Source: Verrucomicrobiales bacterium
Lineage (GTDB): Bacteria; Verrucomicrobiota; Verrucomicrobiia; Limisphaerales; J093
Length of the DNA: 64,000 nt
Direction of reading: 5' to 3'
Assembly: GCA_024233215.1 (NCBI GenBank)
Contig: JACKPW010000001.1
Span: 434,001-498,000, forward strand
Each line of letters opens with the position of its first letter. Position 1 is the stretch's first letter. The notes beneath the pieces were generated by a model. It was not told the DNA's origin. It did not search any database and saw nothing but the letters and a program-made list of their open reading frames with translations. A program made the translations under genes and the position numbers. Below, piece by piece: positions 48,240 to 57,179 of this stretch.

Positions 48240-50168
48240 ATGAAGCTCAACCCGAAACACATCGCCGCCGCCGCCCTCACGCTCGCCTGCCTGCCCATGC
48301 TGCGGGCAGCGGACTCCCCCTTCCCGGGTCCCCGGGGCGAGAAGCTCGACCTCGCCGCCCGCGAGGACATCTGGTCCACGGATTCCAAGGGTTTCCTTCG
48401 CGAGTTCGTGAAGGTCCCACGCGATGAGGTCGTTGCCTTCGCGGTGTACACCCACGATCACGGTGTGCTGAAGATGTCGGCCCAGCTTTACCCGTTGATG
48501 CCTGACGAACCCCGGGAGGTCCGGCTCGAACTCCGGCGGAACGGCGCCTGGCAAGGGGTCGCCCAGGCCCCGGTGGTCTACCCCGGTTGGTACGCTCATT
48601 TCCGGTTGGAGAACTGGGACAACACGCAAGACGTGCGCTACCGGGTCCGCCACGGCGAGAAGGCCATGTTTGAAGGATTGATCCGGAAGGATCCGGTGGA
48701 CAAGGACGTGATCGTCGTCGGCTCATTGTCATGCGATTCCAACGCCGACCGCGGCGACCGCGATTCCATCGTCAACAACCTGAAGAAGCAGGACCCCGAC
48801 CTCCTGTTCTTCGCCGGCGACCAGAGCTACGATCACACGGAACACACCGCCGCCTGGCTGCTCTGGGGTCATCAGTTCCGCGACGTCATCAAGGATCGCC
48901 CCGTGGTCACCATCCCGGACGATCACGACATCGGCCAGGGGAATGTCTGGGGCGAGAACGGGATCGTGGCGGATTCCAGCGCGGGTGATTCCGGTGGCTA
49001 TTACTATCCGCCGGAGTACATCCGGATGGTGTTCACGGCCCAGACCTGGCACCTGCCGGACCCGACGGACCCGACGCCGTGCGAGCAGAACATCCCGGTC
49101 TATTTCACCCGATTGCGCGTGGGCGGGGTGGATTTCGCCGTGCTTTCGGACCGCCAGTTCAAGAGCGGCCCGAGAGGCAAGATCCCGCAGATGGGCCCGC
49201 GCCCCGACCACATCCGCCAACCGGGTTACGATCCCAAGCAGGTGGACCTGCCGGAATTGAGGCTGCTGGGCGACCGGCAACTCGCCTTCCTCAACGAGTG
49301 GGGACAGGACTGGACCGGTACCCGCATGAAAGCCGTGCTTTCCCAGACCGCCTTTTGCGGTGCCGTTCATCTGCATGGCTCAACGGAGAACCGCCTGCTC
49401 GCCGATCTGGACTGCAACGGCTGGCCGCAGACCGGTCGCAACAAGGCCCTGGCGGCGATTCGCCGCGCCCTGGCCTGCCACCTCTGCGGCGATCAACATC
49501 TGACCGTGGTCGTCCAGCACGGCATCGACGCGTTCCGCGACGGCCCCTACGCCTTCACGAATCCCGCCATGATCAACAGCTACTACGGCCGTTGGTGGTG
49601 GCCGGAGGATGAGCAACCCGGCGCCCACCCGGTTCCCGGCAGTCCGCTGCCCTGGACCGGCGACTACCTGGATGGCCTCTACAACCGGATCACCATGATC
49701 GCCTACGCCAATCCGGCCTTCGACAAGATCGGCGAGATGAAGCAAAACCAACGGAATCCCGAGGCGTTGCTGGGCGACGGCTACGGGTTGGTGAAGTTCA
49801 ACAAACGCACGCGCCAGACCACCTTCGAATGCTGGCCCCGCTACGCCGACCTCGCGGACGGCGACGCCGCCCAATACCCCGGTTGGCCGATCACCTTCCG
49901 GATGGAGGAGAACGACGGGCGGGAGGTGTTTGGTTATCTGCCGGAAGTCCGCATCGAGGGGCAAAGCGACGCGGTCGTGCAGGTGGTCAGCGAGGCGGAC
50001 GGCGAGATCCTCTACACAGGGCGGATCGTCGGTGACGCCTTTCGGCCCAAGGTTTTCGCCCCTGGCAAGTACACGGTAAAGGTTGGCCGCGACAAACCGG
50101 ACGGCTGGTCCGCCGGCGGTCTTGAACCCGGCAAACGGGCCGCAACCAGCCTGCGGGCCAGGCTGTAA
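48240..50168 (+). CDS. Secreted PhoD-like metallophosphatase
   Basis: A 642-residue protein with signal peptide (IAAAALTLACLPMLRA). A beta-domain covers about 60-150. The metallophosphatase core has VGSLSCDSN near 160, FFAGDQSYDHTEH near 189, IPDDHDIGQGN near 221 and CHLCGDQHL near 413. PhoD-type enzymes hydrolyse phosphodiesters, with Fe/Ca in the active site. The extended C-terminal region (about 500-642) ends in a beta-rich domain. Substrate unknown. It stands alone, flanked by a terminator upstream and a family C hairpin downstream. Confidence 0.85.
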   Translation: MKLNPKHIAAAALTLACLPMLRAADSPFPGPRGEKLDLAAREDIWSTDSKGFLREFVKVPRDEVVAFAVYTHDHGVLKMSAQLYPLMPDEPREVRLELRRNGAWQGVAQAPVVYPGWYAHFRLENWDNTQDVRYRVRHGEKAMFEGLIRKDPVDKDVIVVGSLSCDSNADRGDRDSIVNNLKKQDPDLLFFAGDQSYDHTEHTAAWLLWGHQFRDVIKDRPVVTIPDDHDIGQGNVWGENGIVADSSAGDSGGYYYPPEYIRMVFTAQTWHLPDPTDPTPCEQNIPVYFTRLRVGGVDFAVLSDRQFKSGPRGKIPQMGPRPDHIRQPGYDPKQVDLPELRLLGDRQLAFLNEWGQDWTGTRMKAVLSQTAFCGAVHLHGSTENRLLADLDCNGWPQTGRNKALAAIRRALACHLCGDQHLTVVVQHGIDAFRDGPYAFTNPAMINSYYGRWWWPEDEQPGAHPVPGSPLPWTGDYLDGLYNRITMIAYANPAFDKIGEMKQNQRNPEALLGDGYGLVKFNKRTRQTTFECWPRYADLADGDAAQYPGWPITFRMEENDGREVFGYLPEVRIEGQSDAVVQVVSEADGEILYTGRIVGDAFRPKVFAPGKYTVKVGRDKPDGWSAGGLEPGKRAATSLRARL

Positions 50169-50184
50169 AGTCTTCTTCCTGCGG

Positions 50185-50204
50185 CGGCGAACCGGCGTTC
50201 GCCG
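50185..50204. repeat. Hairpin repeat family C, copy 3
   Basis: The same 8-bp stem CGGCGAAC/GTTCGCCG as 22237 and 22323, with loop CGGC, 16 bp after the PhoD-like gene. It may help end that transcript. Confidence 0.7.
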
Positions 50205-50270
50205 GAGACCGTGGCTCGCGGGCGCGCCGCCCGCCGGATACCAACCCGTCGCTGCGGGGAAAAAGGTGGC

Positions 50271-50299
50271 TTGACAACCGCACTTTGCACTGCAAAGTA
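50271..50299 (+). promoter_or_regulatory. Promoter with a palindromic operator for the membrane protein-regulator pair
   Basis: TTGACA at 50271-50276 is a consensus -35. The perfect palindrome ACTTTGCA-C-TGCAAAGT (50282-50298) covers the spacer and -10 area, six bases before the ATG at 50305. This placement fits self-repression by the winged-helix regulator encoded by the second gene. Confidence 0.65.
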
Positions 50300-50304
50300 G
50301 GCGC

Positions 50305-50931
50305 ATGCAATCCGACCGGGCTCGCGAGCATTTGGAGGTCATCCGCACGCTGATGGAGCGTTCCGCCGTGTATCGCCGCGCGCTCGCCCCCACCACCCTG
50401 CTGGCGGGCGCTCTCGGAACCCTGGCCGCCCTGGTCGACGTGGCGATCGGGACATCCACCGTGGCCGCCTTCCTCACCTATTGGCTCATCGTGGCCCTGG
50501 TGACGGGCAGCGGTGCCCTGCTGCTCATCCGCCGCCAGGCGTTGAAGGCAGGTGAACCGTTCTGGTCACCGCCGACCCGGCGGGTTGCCTCGGCAGCCAC
50601 GCCTCCGCTCGCGGTCGGCCTCTTCCTGGGTCTGCTGGGGATGTCCGTCTATCCCGGTGCCAATCTGGCGGTGGTCAACCGCTTCATCACTCCCCTCTGG
50701 GTCATCCTGTACGGTTGTGCCCTGCACTCCGCCGGCTTCTTCATGCCCCGGGGCATGCGCCTCTTCGGAGTCATCCTGGTCAGTGCCGGTTGCGCCTTCC
50801 TGGCCTTCTCCTGGATCCGCGGGCCGGTGGCCCACTTCGAGGATCTCGTCATGGGAACCTGCTTTGGCGGACTACATCTGGCCTATGGCATCTACCTCCG
50901 TTACACCGAACCCCGTGAACCGGCCGCGTGA
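50305..50931 (+). CDS. Small polytopic membrane protein
   Basis: A 208-residue protein with five or six membrane helices (for example APTTLLAGALGTLAALVDVAIG, TYWLIVALVTGSGALLLI, LAVGLFLGLLGMSVYPG, VILVSAGCAFLAFSWI). The N-terminal HLEVIRTLMERSAVYRRALAP resembles uncharacterised proteins usually encoded beside a winged-helix regulator. Function unknown. It is coupled to the regulator by a GTGA overlap. Confidence 0.75.
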   Translation: MQSDRAREHLEVIRTLMERSAVYRRALAPTTLLAGALGTLAALVDVAIGTSTVAAFLTYWLIVALVTGSGALLLIRRQALKAGEPFWSPPTRRVASAATPPLAVGLFLGLLGMSVYPGANLAVVNRFITPLWVILYGCALHSAGFFMPRGMRLFGVILVSAGCAFLAFSWIRGPVAHFEDLVMGTCFGGLHLAYGIYLRYTEPREPAA

Positions 50932-51236
50932 ACCCCGAACCGTTTCTCCAACTCGACCGGGTGATCCACGAGAAGGGGCGCCTGCCGATCATGTCGCTGC
51001 TCGCGGCCACGGCGGAGCTTTCGTTCACCGAGTTGCGCGACACACTGAAGATGACCGACGGCAATCTCACGGCCCATCTGCGGACGCTGCAGCAGGCGGG
51101 CTACGTCGGGTTGACCAAGACCTTGCAGAACCGGCGTCCACTCACCACCTGCTCAATGACCCAGGCCGGCCGCGACGCCTTCAGCGCCTACATCGATCTG
51201 CTGGAACAAATCGTCCGCCTGAACCGGGAAACCTGA
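50928..51236 (+). CDS. Winged-helix transcriptional regulator
   Basis: A 102-residue regulator. LDRVIHEKGRLPIMSLLAATAELSFTELRDTLKMTDGNLTAHLRTLQQAGYV (residues about 9-60) is a winged helix of the small single-domain type (PF13601-like), and the C-terminal helix AFSAYIDLLEQIVRLN likely dimerises. The GTG start overlaps the upstream stop. Palindromes of the type CTTTG-N5-CAAAG at 50284 and 51304 are likely operators. Confidence 0.88.
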   Translation: MNPEPFLQLDRVIHEKGRLPIMSLLAATAELSFTELRDTLKMTDGNLTAHLRTLQQAGYVGLTKTLQNRRPLTTCSMTQAGRDAFSAYIDLLEQIVRLNRET

Positions 51237-51270
51237 CCTCGGACCTCCTCACCTCTGACCTCTGACCTCT
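51234..51270. repeat. Short tandem microrepeat
   Basis: Repeated TGACCTC(T) units (TGACCTCGGACCTCC and TCTGACCTCTGACCTCT) beginning at the stop codon of the regulator gene. Confidence 0.6.
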
Positions 51271-51303
51271 AAAACCTCCCCCACAAGCCCGCGCCCATGA
51301 ATA

Positions 51304-51318
51304 CTTTGCATCACAAAG
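51304..51318. promoter_or_regulatory. Second operator of the ACTTTGCA type
   Basis: CTTTG-CATCA-CAAAG, the same outer arms and spacing as the palindrome at 50284-50297, preceded by the same A and followed by C instead of T. It lies 44 bp before ispH. Confidence 0.5.
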
Positions 51319-51361
51319 CCACAACTCCCGCTCCCTTGGGAGCCCAACTCCACCTCCTCCC

Positions 51362-52261
51362 ATGAGAATCCAGAAAGCCACCCATCTCGGCATGTGTTTC
51401 GGCGTGCGCGACGCCATTGCCCTCGCCACCCGCGAAGCCCGTCACGGCCCGGTCACGGTGCTGGGCCAACTGGTCCACAACCCGGCCGTCATCGATCACC
51501 TCCGCCGCCACCACGTCTTCACCGCCGAATCCCTCGCTGACGCGCGGCCCGGCCCGGTGGTGATCAGTGCCCATGGAGCTTCGGACATCACGCGCGAGCG
51601 CCTCCGCCAATCCGGCCGCCCGGTCCTCGAAACCACCTGTCCCCTCGTCCACCACGCCCATCGCGCGCTGGCGAAACTCGTCGCCGACGGTTTCCACCCG
51701 GTCGTTGTCGGCAAGCGGGGTCACGTCGAGGTGCGCGGGTTGACGGAGGATCTTCCGGAGTATGACATCATCCTGAGCCGGGAGGAGGTTCACGCCCTGC
51801 GCGAGCGTCCCCGGTACGGTGTGGTGGCTCAAACCACCCAACCCGTGGATCGCGTCCTGCGGTTGGTCGAGGCCCTGCGCCACCGCTTCCCCCACTCGGA
51901 GGTGCGTTTCAGTGACACCGTCTGCCGGCCGACGAAGGACCGGCAACAGGCGGCAATCGACCTGGCGCGTCGGAGCACGGTGATGGTGGTGATCGGCGGG
52001 GCGAACAGCAACAACACCCGGGAGTTGGCGACGTCCTGCGCCCGGTTCTGCCGGCGCGTGCATCAGATCGAATCCGCCGAGGAACTGCGCCCCGCCTGGT
52101 TCCGCTCGAACGACCTCGTCGGGATCACCGCCGGGACCTCGACCCCGGACGATGTGATTGGCAAGGTTGAAGGCACCTTGCGAGGGTGGGCCCATCACGC
52201 CGGGGAACTGAAGCGTGCTTGTCGCCAAGAGGAGTCGCATGCCGCCATCCATGCCATCTAA
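51362..52261 (+). CDS. ispH: 4-Hydroxy-3-methylbut-2-enyl diphosphate reductase
   Basis: Last step of the MEP isoprenoid pathway, with an iron-sulfur cluster. The 299 residues contain the three cluster ligands Cys12 (GMCFGV), Cys93 (TTCPLV) and Cys188 (DTVCRPTKDRQ), plus the substrate motif GGANSNNTREL (about 211), the GKRGHVEV block and ITAGTSTPD near 257. The usual second His and Glu residues are in place. It is not an obvious target for the adjacent regulator, but the operator at 51304 precedes it. Confidence 0.96.
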   Translation: MRIQKATHLGMCFGVRDAIALATREARHGPVTVLGQLVHNPAVIDHLRRHHVFTAESLADARPGPVVISAHGASDITRERLRQSGRPVLETTCPLVHHAHRALAKLVADGFHPVVVGKRGHVEVRGLTEDLPEYDIILSREEVHALRERPRYGVVAQTTQPVDRVLRLVEALRHRFPHSEVRFSDTVCRPTKDRQQAAIDLARRSTVMVVIGGANSNNTRELATSCARFCRRVHQIESAEELRPAWFRSNDLVGITAGTSTPDDVIGKVEGTLRGWAHHAGELKRACRQEESHAAIHAI

Positions 52262-52282
52262 CAGGTCGGGACGGGATCCTCT

Positions 52283-53083
52283 ATGCATTCATCATCTACG
52301 TCAACACCTGACCACCACGGCTCAGCTGCCGCGCCACCTCAGGACTCCAACCGCGCGCCGGCTTCCGCGACCAACCCGGATCGCCCGCCTTGGGTGGCGG
52401 TTGTCCTCTTCGCCACCGCCTTTGCCTGGGTCGAATCCGCCATCGTGTTTTATCTCCGTACCATGGTGGACCGACTCGAACCGTACCAGGCAAATCCCCT
52501 CCCGTTGTTCGCAGGGCTCGCCGGCGTCGAGGTGATCCGCGAAGCGGCCACGATGTTCATGCTGGCAACCGTGGGCTTCCTCGCGGGTCGGGACCGCGTT
52601 TCCCGCTGGGGCTACGCGATGATCGCGTTCGGGGTCTGGGACATCTGCTATTACCTCTTCCTGATTCCAATGACCGGCTGGCCGCATTCCCTGCTGGACT
52701 GGGACATCCTGTTTCTGATCCCGCTCCCGTGGTGGGGGCCGGTCCTTGCGCCGACGCTGATCGCGACCCTGATGATCGCCTGGGGCACACTGGTGACACA
52801 GGTGCCGCGGCTTCGCACGGGCGGCTTCGGTGGGGCGCGGGTCCTGCTCCCGACCGGCCTGGGAATCCTCCTGGCGCTCTATGTGTTCATGGCAGATGCC
52901 ATCCACGTCGCGCCGCAGGGCGAGCAGGCGTTGCGGCAAATGCTGCCCACGCAGTTCAACTGGCCGCTGTTCCTCCTGGCATGCGCGCTCATGTCGATCC
53001 CCGTGCTGACGCTGCTCCGGAGATCACGGAGCGCAGCTTCCGAAAACCCCCTTTCCCAGTCCACCTCGTGCGCCTGCCGCTGA
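52283..53083 (+). CDS. Polytopic membrane protein of unknown function
   Basis: A 266-residue protein: a polar Ser/Pro-rich start of about 35 residues, then six or seven membrane helices (VAVVLFATAFAWVESAIVFYL, GYAMIAFGVWDICYYLFLIP, VLLPTGLGILLALYVFMAD, FLLACALMSIPVLTLL). WVESAIVFYLR and WDILFLIPLPWWGPVLAPT are the most conserved-looking parts. No function recognised. It lies between ispH and the DUF4173 gene, on the same strand and closely spaced. Confidence 0.7.
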   Translation: MHSSSTSTPDHHGSAAAPPQDSNRAPASATNPDRPPWVAVVLFATAFAWVESAIVFYLRTMVDRLEPYQANPLPLFAGLAGVEVIREAATMFMLATVGFLAGRDRVSRWGYAMIAFGVWDICYYLFLIPMTGWPHSLLDWDILFLIPLPWWGPVLAPTLIATLMIAWGTLVTQVPRLRTGGFGGARVLLPTGLGILLALYVFMADAIHVAPQGEQALRQMLPTQFNWPLFLLACALMSIPVLTLLRRSRSAASENPLSQSTSCACR

Positions 53084-53108
53084 GAAACCACCGGTCAAGA
53101 AGACCCTC

Positions 53109-54581
53109 ATGAACCCTCGAACCCGTCTCGCCCTCGCCATCCTCGCGATCAGCCTGAGTCTCGGCATACTCGGCGATCTACTGCTCCGCACCGACGAACA
53201 CGGTCTCAACCTGACCCTCTGGCTTTCCACCGGATTGCTGGCAGCCGCGGCGCTGGCCACGTTGATGGAGGAAAAGCCGGACCGCCCCGCGCTTGGCCTG
53301 GCGGTGGTTGCATTCGGTTTCGCAGGGGCCCTTTCCTGGCGGGCCTCCCCCACCCTGGAAGTGCTGAACTTCCTCTCCGCTGCTCTGCTCGCCGCCTGCG
53401 CCGCGGCGCGCGCGCACGGACACTCCTTTTGGCGGGCCGGTCTGGCAGAACAATGGGCCCGCCTGGTCCGACCCGGGCTCCATGCGGTGGCCGGCGTTCT
53501 GGCATTCGTCCGGGCGGGAATCCAACTCCCTCCCCCCGCCACGCCGGGCAAGGGTCGGGTCGCCGTTCGTGCCGTCGCCGGGGTTGTGATCGCACTGCCG
53601 CTGTTGCTGGTGTTCGGCGGGTTGTTCATGGAGGCCGATCTCGCATTCCGCTCGATCGTGGAGCGACTTCTGGACATCGACCTGGCGCTGATCGTCCAGC
53701 ATGTGGTCTTCACGCTGTGGCTGACGTGGCTGACCAGCGGCGCGCTGGTGTTCCTGTTGCTGAGCCGGCCGGGGGACCGCGGGCCGTTGACGCTCGCCCA
53801 GTTCGTCCGGCTTGGCCCGGTGGAAATCGGGGTCGCGCTCGCCCTCGTCAACCTGTTGTTCCTCGGCTTTATCCTCGTCCAGGTCCGCTACCTGTTCGGG
53901 AACGCCGACCTCGTCCGCCTCACGCCGGGTCTGACCTATGCCGAATACGCCCGTCATGGCTTCTTTCAACTCGTCGTGGTGGTGGCCATTGCTTTGCCCA
54001 TGCTGCTGGTGGGTGACTGGCTCCTGGCAGAAAGCAGGCGAAGAGCCTTTCGCGCCCAGGCGGCGCTGCTCGTCGTGATGCTGGGGGTGGTCCTGGTTTC
54101 CGCCGGTTGGCGCATGCGGCTGTATCAACAAGCCTATGGCTGGACGGAACAGCGCTTCTATGTGACCGCTTTCCTCTTGTGGTTGGCGGTCACGTTGGGC
54201 GGGTTCGCCTTCACCGTGCTGCGAGACCGGCGGGATCTGTTTGCCGGAGGCGGGATCGCGGCGGGGCTGGCCTTTGTCCTGGCTTTGAACCTCATCAATC
54301 CGGACGCCTGGATCGCGCGACGCAATCTGCAGCTCGCGCTGCGCACCGGCGACGTCGCTTCGTGCGACACCGAATACCTCGGCCAACTCGGGGCCGACGC
54401 CTTTCCCGTGCTGGTGGAAGCCCTGCCCGACCTGCCCCCGGCAATGCGAAGCGAGGTCGAGGCAAGGCTGGTGAAATGGCAGTCACACCGAACGAGTGAC
54501 TGGCGGGCCTGGAACTGGGGGAGACACCGGGCGACGACCGTCCTGGCCCGGGCTGGGGTGGGCCGCGGCGATCAGCCCTGA
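53109..54581 (+). CDS. DUF4173/DUF4153-type membrane protein
   Basis: A 490-residue protein with about 11 helices and a soluble C-terminal region with heat-repeat-like sequence (DTEYLGQLGADAFPVLVEALP). The central block LILVQVRYLFGNADLVRLTPGLTYAEYARHGFFQLVVVV (in parts, about 258-300) is typical of DUF4173. The family is uncharacterised but often neighbours winged-helix regulators of the type encoded at 50928, which suggests a shared regulon. Confidence 0.82.
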   Translation: MNPRTRLALAILAISLSLGILGDLLLRTDEHGLNLTLWLSTGLLAAAALATLMEEKPDRPALGLAVVAFGFAGALSWRASPTLEVLNFLSAALLAACAAARAHGHSFWRAGLAEQWARLVRPGLHAVAGVLAFVRAGIQLPPPATPGKGRVAVRAVAGVVIALPLLLVFGGLFMEADLAFRSIVERLLDIDLALIVQHVVFTLWLTWLTSGALVFLLLSRPGDRGPLTLAQFVRLGPVEIGVALALVNLLFLGFILVQVRYLFGNADLVRLTPGLTYAEYARHGFFQLVVVVAIALPMLLVGDWLLAESRRRAFRAQAALLVVMLGVVLVSAGWRMRLYQQAYGWTEQRFYVTAFLLWLAVTLGGFAFTVLRDRRDLFAGGGIAAGLAFVLALNLINPDAWIARRNLQLALRTGDVASCDTEYLGQLGADAFPVLVEALPDLPPAMRSEVEARLVKWQSHRTSDWRAWNWGRHRATTVLARAGVGRGDQP

Positions 54582-54668
54582 CGCCTCCCGCCAGGTCAGG
54601 GCGAATTGTGCCCCGGGAACCCAAAACGGCTTTTGCCAGACCAACCGGCAGGTCCTAGAATCGTCCCC

Positions 54669-56018
54669 ATGCAATTCACCCGCCACCCCGGGCCCGGGTT
54701 CCGCCATCTGCCGTTTTCCGCGCTGGCTGCGGCCACCGCGCTGGCCGCTTTCGCAAACGCCGCCCCGGCCGAACGCATGGCCCCGACTCCCTCCCCTGCC
54801 CTCATCCACCAGGTAAGGGACGATCCGCGCCTGGAGGAGGTCCGGCGCATGGGACTTGAACTCCTGCGTTCCGGTCTCAACGCCGGCAGTGGCTATGCCG
54901 AGGTCTGGATCCGCGACCTCAACACCTTCATCGTTCCCGCGTTGGAGGTGGCCCCGCGCGACACACTCCGCCAGGCCCTGCTGGTCTTCTTCCATTTCCA
55001 GGGAGAGGACGGGAATATCGTCGATGGTTACGTGCCCGCCGACCGTGCCAGCGTCGACTACAAATACCGGATCAGCCCGACCCAACCGCAGTTCCGGGCC
55101 CACAAGAACACGGTGGAAACCGACCAGGAAAGCTCGCTGGTCCAGGCGGTCTGCCGGTATGTCCGCAAGACCGGCGACACCGCCTTCCTTGATGAGAAGG
55201 TCGCGGGTCAAACCGTGCGGGAACGGCTGGCCCGCGCGCTGGAATACCCGCTGAAACATCGATTCTCCGAGGCGCATGGCCTGGTCTGGGGTGCCACCAC
55301 GGCCGACTGGGGCGATGTGCAACCGGAACATGCCTGGGGCGTCGAACTCGACGAGAACAGCCACCGCGCCATCGACATCTACGACAACGCCCTGCTGGTG
55401 GTGGCGATCAACGAGTTCCTGGATCTCGTGGTAAGGGACGATGCCACGACGTCGGCGACGTGGCGGCAGACGCGCGACCAACTGGTTAAGAATGTACGCC
55501 GCCACCTCTGGGACGAGGCCCGCCAGCAGTTCATTCCCCACGTCTATCTCGAAGGTTCCCCCTGGCCGAAGGATTTCGATGAACAACGCATCTTCTACCA
55601 CGGCGGCACCGCGGTCGCCATCGAGGCCGGCGTGCTGAGCCCCGCTGAGATCCTCACCGTCTACGGACAGATGCGGGCGAACTGCCGCCTGAGCGGCGCC
55701 GCCACGATCGGGTTGACGCTTTACCCGGCCTATCCGGAAGGCTTCTACAAGAACCCCGGCATGGGACCGTATTCCTACCAGAACGGCGGCGACTGGACCT
55801 GGTTCGGCGCCCGCATGGTGCGGCAACTCGCCGAACGCGGCTACCCGGAGGCAGCCTACCGCGAACTCACGCCGATGCTCGATCGCGTGCTCAAACATCG
55901 CGGCTTCCATGAGTGGTGGAGCGTGGACAATCAACCGAAGGGCTCGGGAATGTTCCGCGGTTCGGCCGGCGTGTTGATCCAGGCCATCGACGCCCTACGG
56001 GATTCCGTGAGCCCCTGA
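54669..56018 (+). CDS. Secreted (alpha/alpha)6-barrel glycosidase-like protein
   Basis: A 449-residue protein with signal peptide (LPFSALAAATALAAFANAAPA). The catalytic-domain-like sequence includes GSGYAEVWIRDLNTFIVPAL (about 73), DGNIVDGYVPAD, TDQESSLVQAVCRYVRKTGD, NALLVVAINEFLDLV and YQNGGDWTWFGARMVRQLAERGY (about 373). This is the rhythm of (alpha/alpha)6 toroid hydrolases such as GH15, GH37, GH63 and amylo-1,6-glucosidase relatives. Asp in IRDLN and Asp in GGDWTW are candidate catalytic residues. Substrate unknown. Confidence 0.75.
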   Translation: MQFTRHPGPGFRHLPFSALAAATALAAFANAAPAERMAPTPSPALIHQVRDDPRLEEVRRMGLELLRSGLNAGSGYAEVWIRDLNTFIVPALEVAPRDTLRQALLVFFHFQGEDGNIVDGYVPADRASVDYKYRISPTQPQFRAHKNTVETDQESSLVQAVCRYVRKTGDTAFLDEKVAGQTVRERLARALEYPLKHRFSEAHGLVWGATTADWGDVQPEHAWGVELDENSHRAIDIYDNALLVVAINEFLDLVVRDDATTSATWRQTRDQLVKNVRRHLWDEARQQFIPHVYLEGSPWPKDFDEQRIFYHGGTAVAIEAGVLSPAEILTVYGQMRANCRLSGAATIGLTLYPAYPEGFYKNPGMGPYSYQNGGDWTWFGARMVRQLAERGYPEAAYRELTPMLDRVLKHRGFHEWWSVDNQPKGSGMFRGSAGVLIQAIDALRDSVSP

Positions 56019-56237
56019 CCTGACCGCTGTGGACTGCGGTGGCAAGCGAAGCGCGACACCGCTTTCGCGCACCTCAAGTCACGGGGAATCTGCACGACCC
56101 GCCCCCTCCCGAAAAGCGCCGTCGCCGCGTCGCTTTGCCGGCGCACAACGTCCCGCCGGACTTGACCGCCGGCTCGAAGGAGGCAACCGTGTGGGCATTA
56201 CCGCGACAACACGATTCGATCCGATTCGATTCATGAC
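56019..56237. other. Spacer with an imperfect palindrome and GATTCGAT repeats
   Basis: GCGGTG (about 56037) pairs with CACCGC (about 56058) around an internal AAGCG/GCGC region, a repeat-like hairpin. GATTCGAT occurs twice near 56214-56231, just before the next start codon. No gene seen. Confidence 0.45.
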
Positions 56238-56945
56238 ATGAAAACCACCCTGTTCCCCATCTGCCTGCTGAGCGTCCTGGTGCCTGTCCTCGGCGCCGGC
56301 GCCGCCGACCGGAATCCCCAGGAAGCCGAGGCCCGTCAGCATGCGGCAAACGTGATCCGTGAAGTCCAGCTCGGCACCACGGTCGAACATTACCGCCAGG
56401 TCCGGACCCAGTTGCTCCAGGCGGAACTGGACGACCGCTTGGCCGAGGTGAAAGCCGGGGCAGGCGGCGGCGGACTGAGCCCGGAGGAGAGATCGATGCG
56501 CTCAGGCCGCAGGGAGGTGCTCCAACGCACCAGTGCCGAACTCGAGGAGCGCATCCGCGCCCTGATCCTGCGCGAGGCGAAGGCCCAGGCCGAGGCCGCG
56601 CAACAGGCCCGAAGCGAAACCGCGCGCTGGGCCGGGACCAGTCGCGACGGCGATGAGGAACTGCATCTCGTGCTCGACCTGCGAGGGGATGAAGGCCGCT
56701 TTGTGATCGAGGACGCCACCCACCGACTGGCCGGCCAGGTCAAGATCCGGGGCGAGGAATGCGACCTCCAGGTGGAAGAAACCTCGGACGACCTGACGGA
56801 GTATCGAGGCAAGACCGTGAAGGGCTTGTGTCGCCGGATGGACGACCGCCTCGCCGTGGTCCTCAGCGAACCGGGCAAACCGGAACGGCCCACCAAACTC
56901 GAAGCGGAAGGCGACTCGAAGGGCTTCCTGCTCGAGCGGAAGTGA
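56238..56945 (+). CDS. Secreted protein of unknown function with coiled coil
   Basis: A 235-residue product: signal peptide (LFPICLLSVLVPVLGAGAA), then a charged coiled-coil region to about residue 130, then a small beta-rich domain (DEELHLVLDLRGDEGRFVIEDATHRLAGQVKIRGEECDLQ, in parts) with alternating hydrophobic residues. No family recognised. A 68-codon frame for a small membrane protein overlaps its end by GTGA. Confidence 0.65.
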   Translation: MKTTLFPICLLSVLVPVLGAGAADRNPQEAEARQHAANVIREVQLGTTVEHYRQVRTQLLQAELDDRLAEVKAGAGGGGLSPEERSMRSGRREVLQRTSAELEERIRALILREAKAQAEAAQQARSETARWAGTSRDGDEELHLVLDLRGDEGRFVIEDATHRLAGQVKIRGEECDLQVEETSDDLTEYRGKTVKGLCRRMDDRLAVVLSEPGKPERPTKLEAEGDSKGFLLERK

Positions 56946-57148
56946 GTCGCTACGCGACAACGCTGGCTGTTTACCTGCTGGTGGCGCTGTGGCTCTGGCG
57001 CACGACGCGTCAATCCTACCAAGGGGAGGCCGTGGTCGTTGCCTCCGAGGCTGATTTCGAGATCGTGGTTCGAAGAGCACCAGCACCGATCGCGCCCCCC
57101 TGCGGCGGCCGTTCTTCGCCGTCCCCCTCCCAGCCATCTCCGGGTTGA
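56942..57148 (+). CDS. Small single-pass membrane protein
   Basis: 68 residues from a GTG at 56942 that overlaps the previous stop codon (GTGA). One hydrophobic helix (TTLAVYLLVALWLW) follows a short basic start, and the tail is Pro/Ser-rich. The same coupling signature joins well-supported genes in this window. No function recognised, and the tail may be longer or shorter than the real protein. Confidence 0.4.
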   Translation: MSRYATTLAVYLLVALWLWRTTRQSYQGEAVVVASEADFEIVVRRAPAPIAPPCGGRSSPSPSQPSPG

Positions 57149-57179
57149 AAAACCGGCCGGACCGGTTCACTGTGCCGCC

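Noticed and set aside
56100..56180. Similarity between the spacers at 56100-56180 and 62300-62380
   Set aside because: The shared short words (TTGCCGG, CGTCGC) do not extend into an alignable repeat on either strand.
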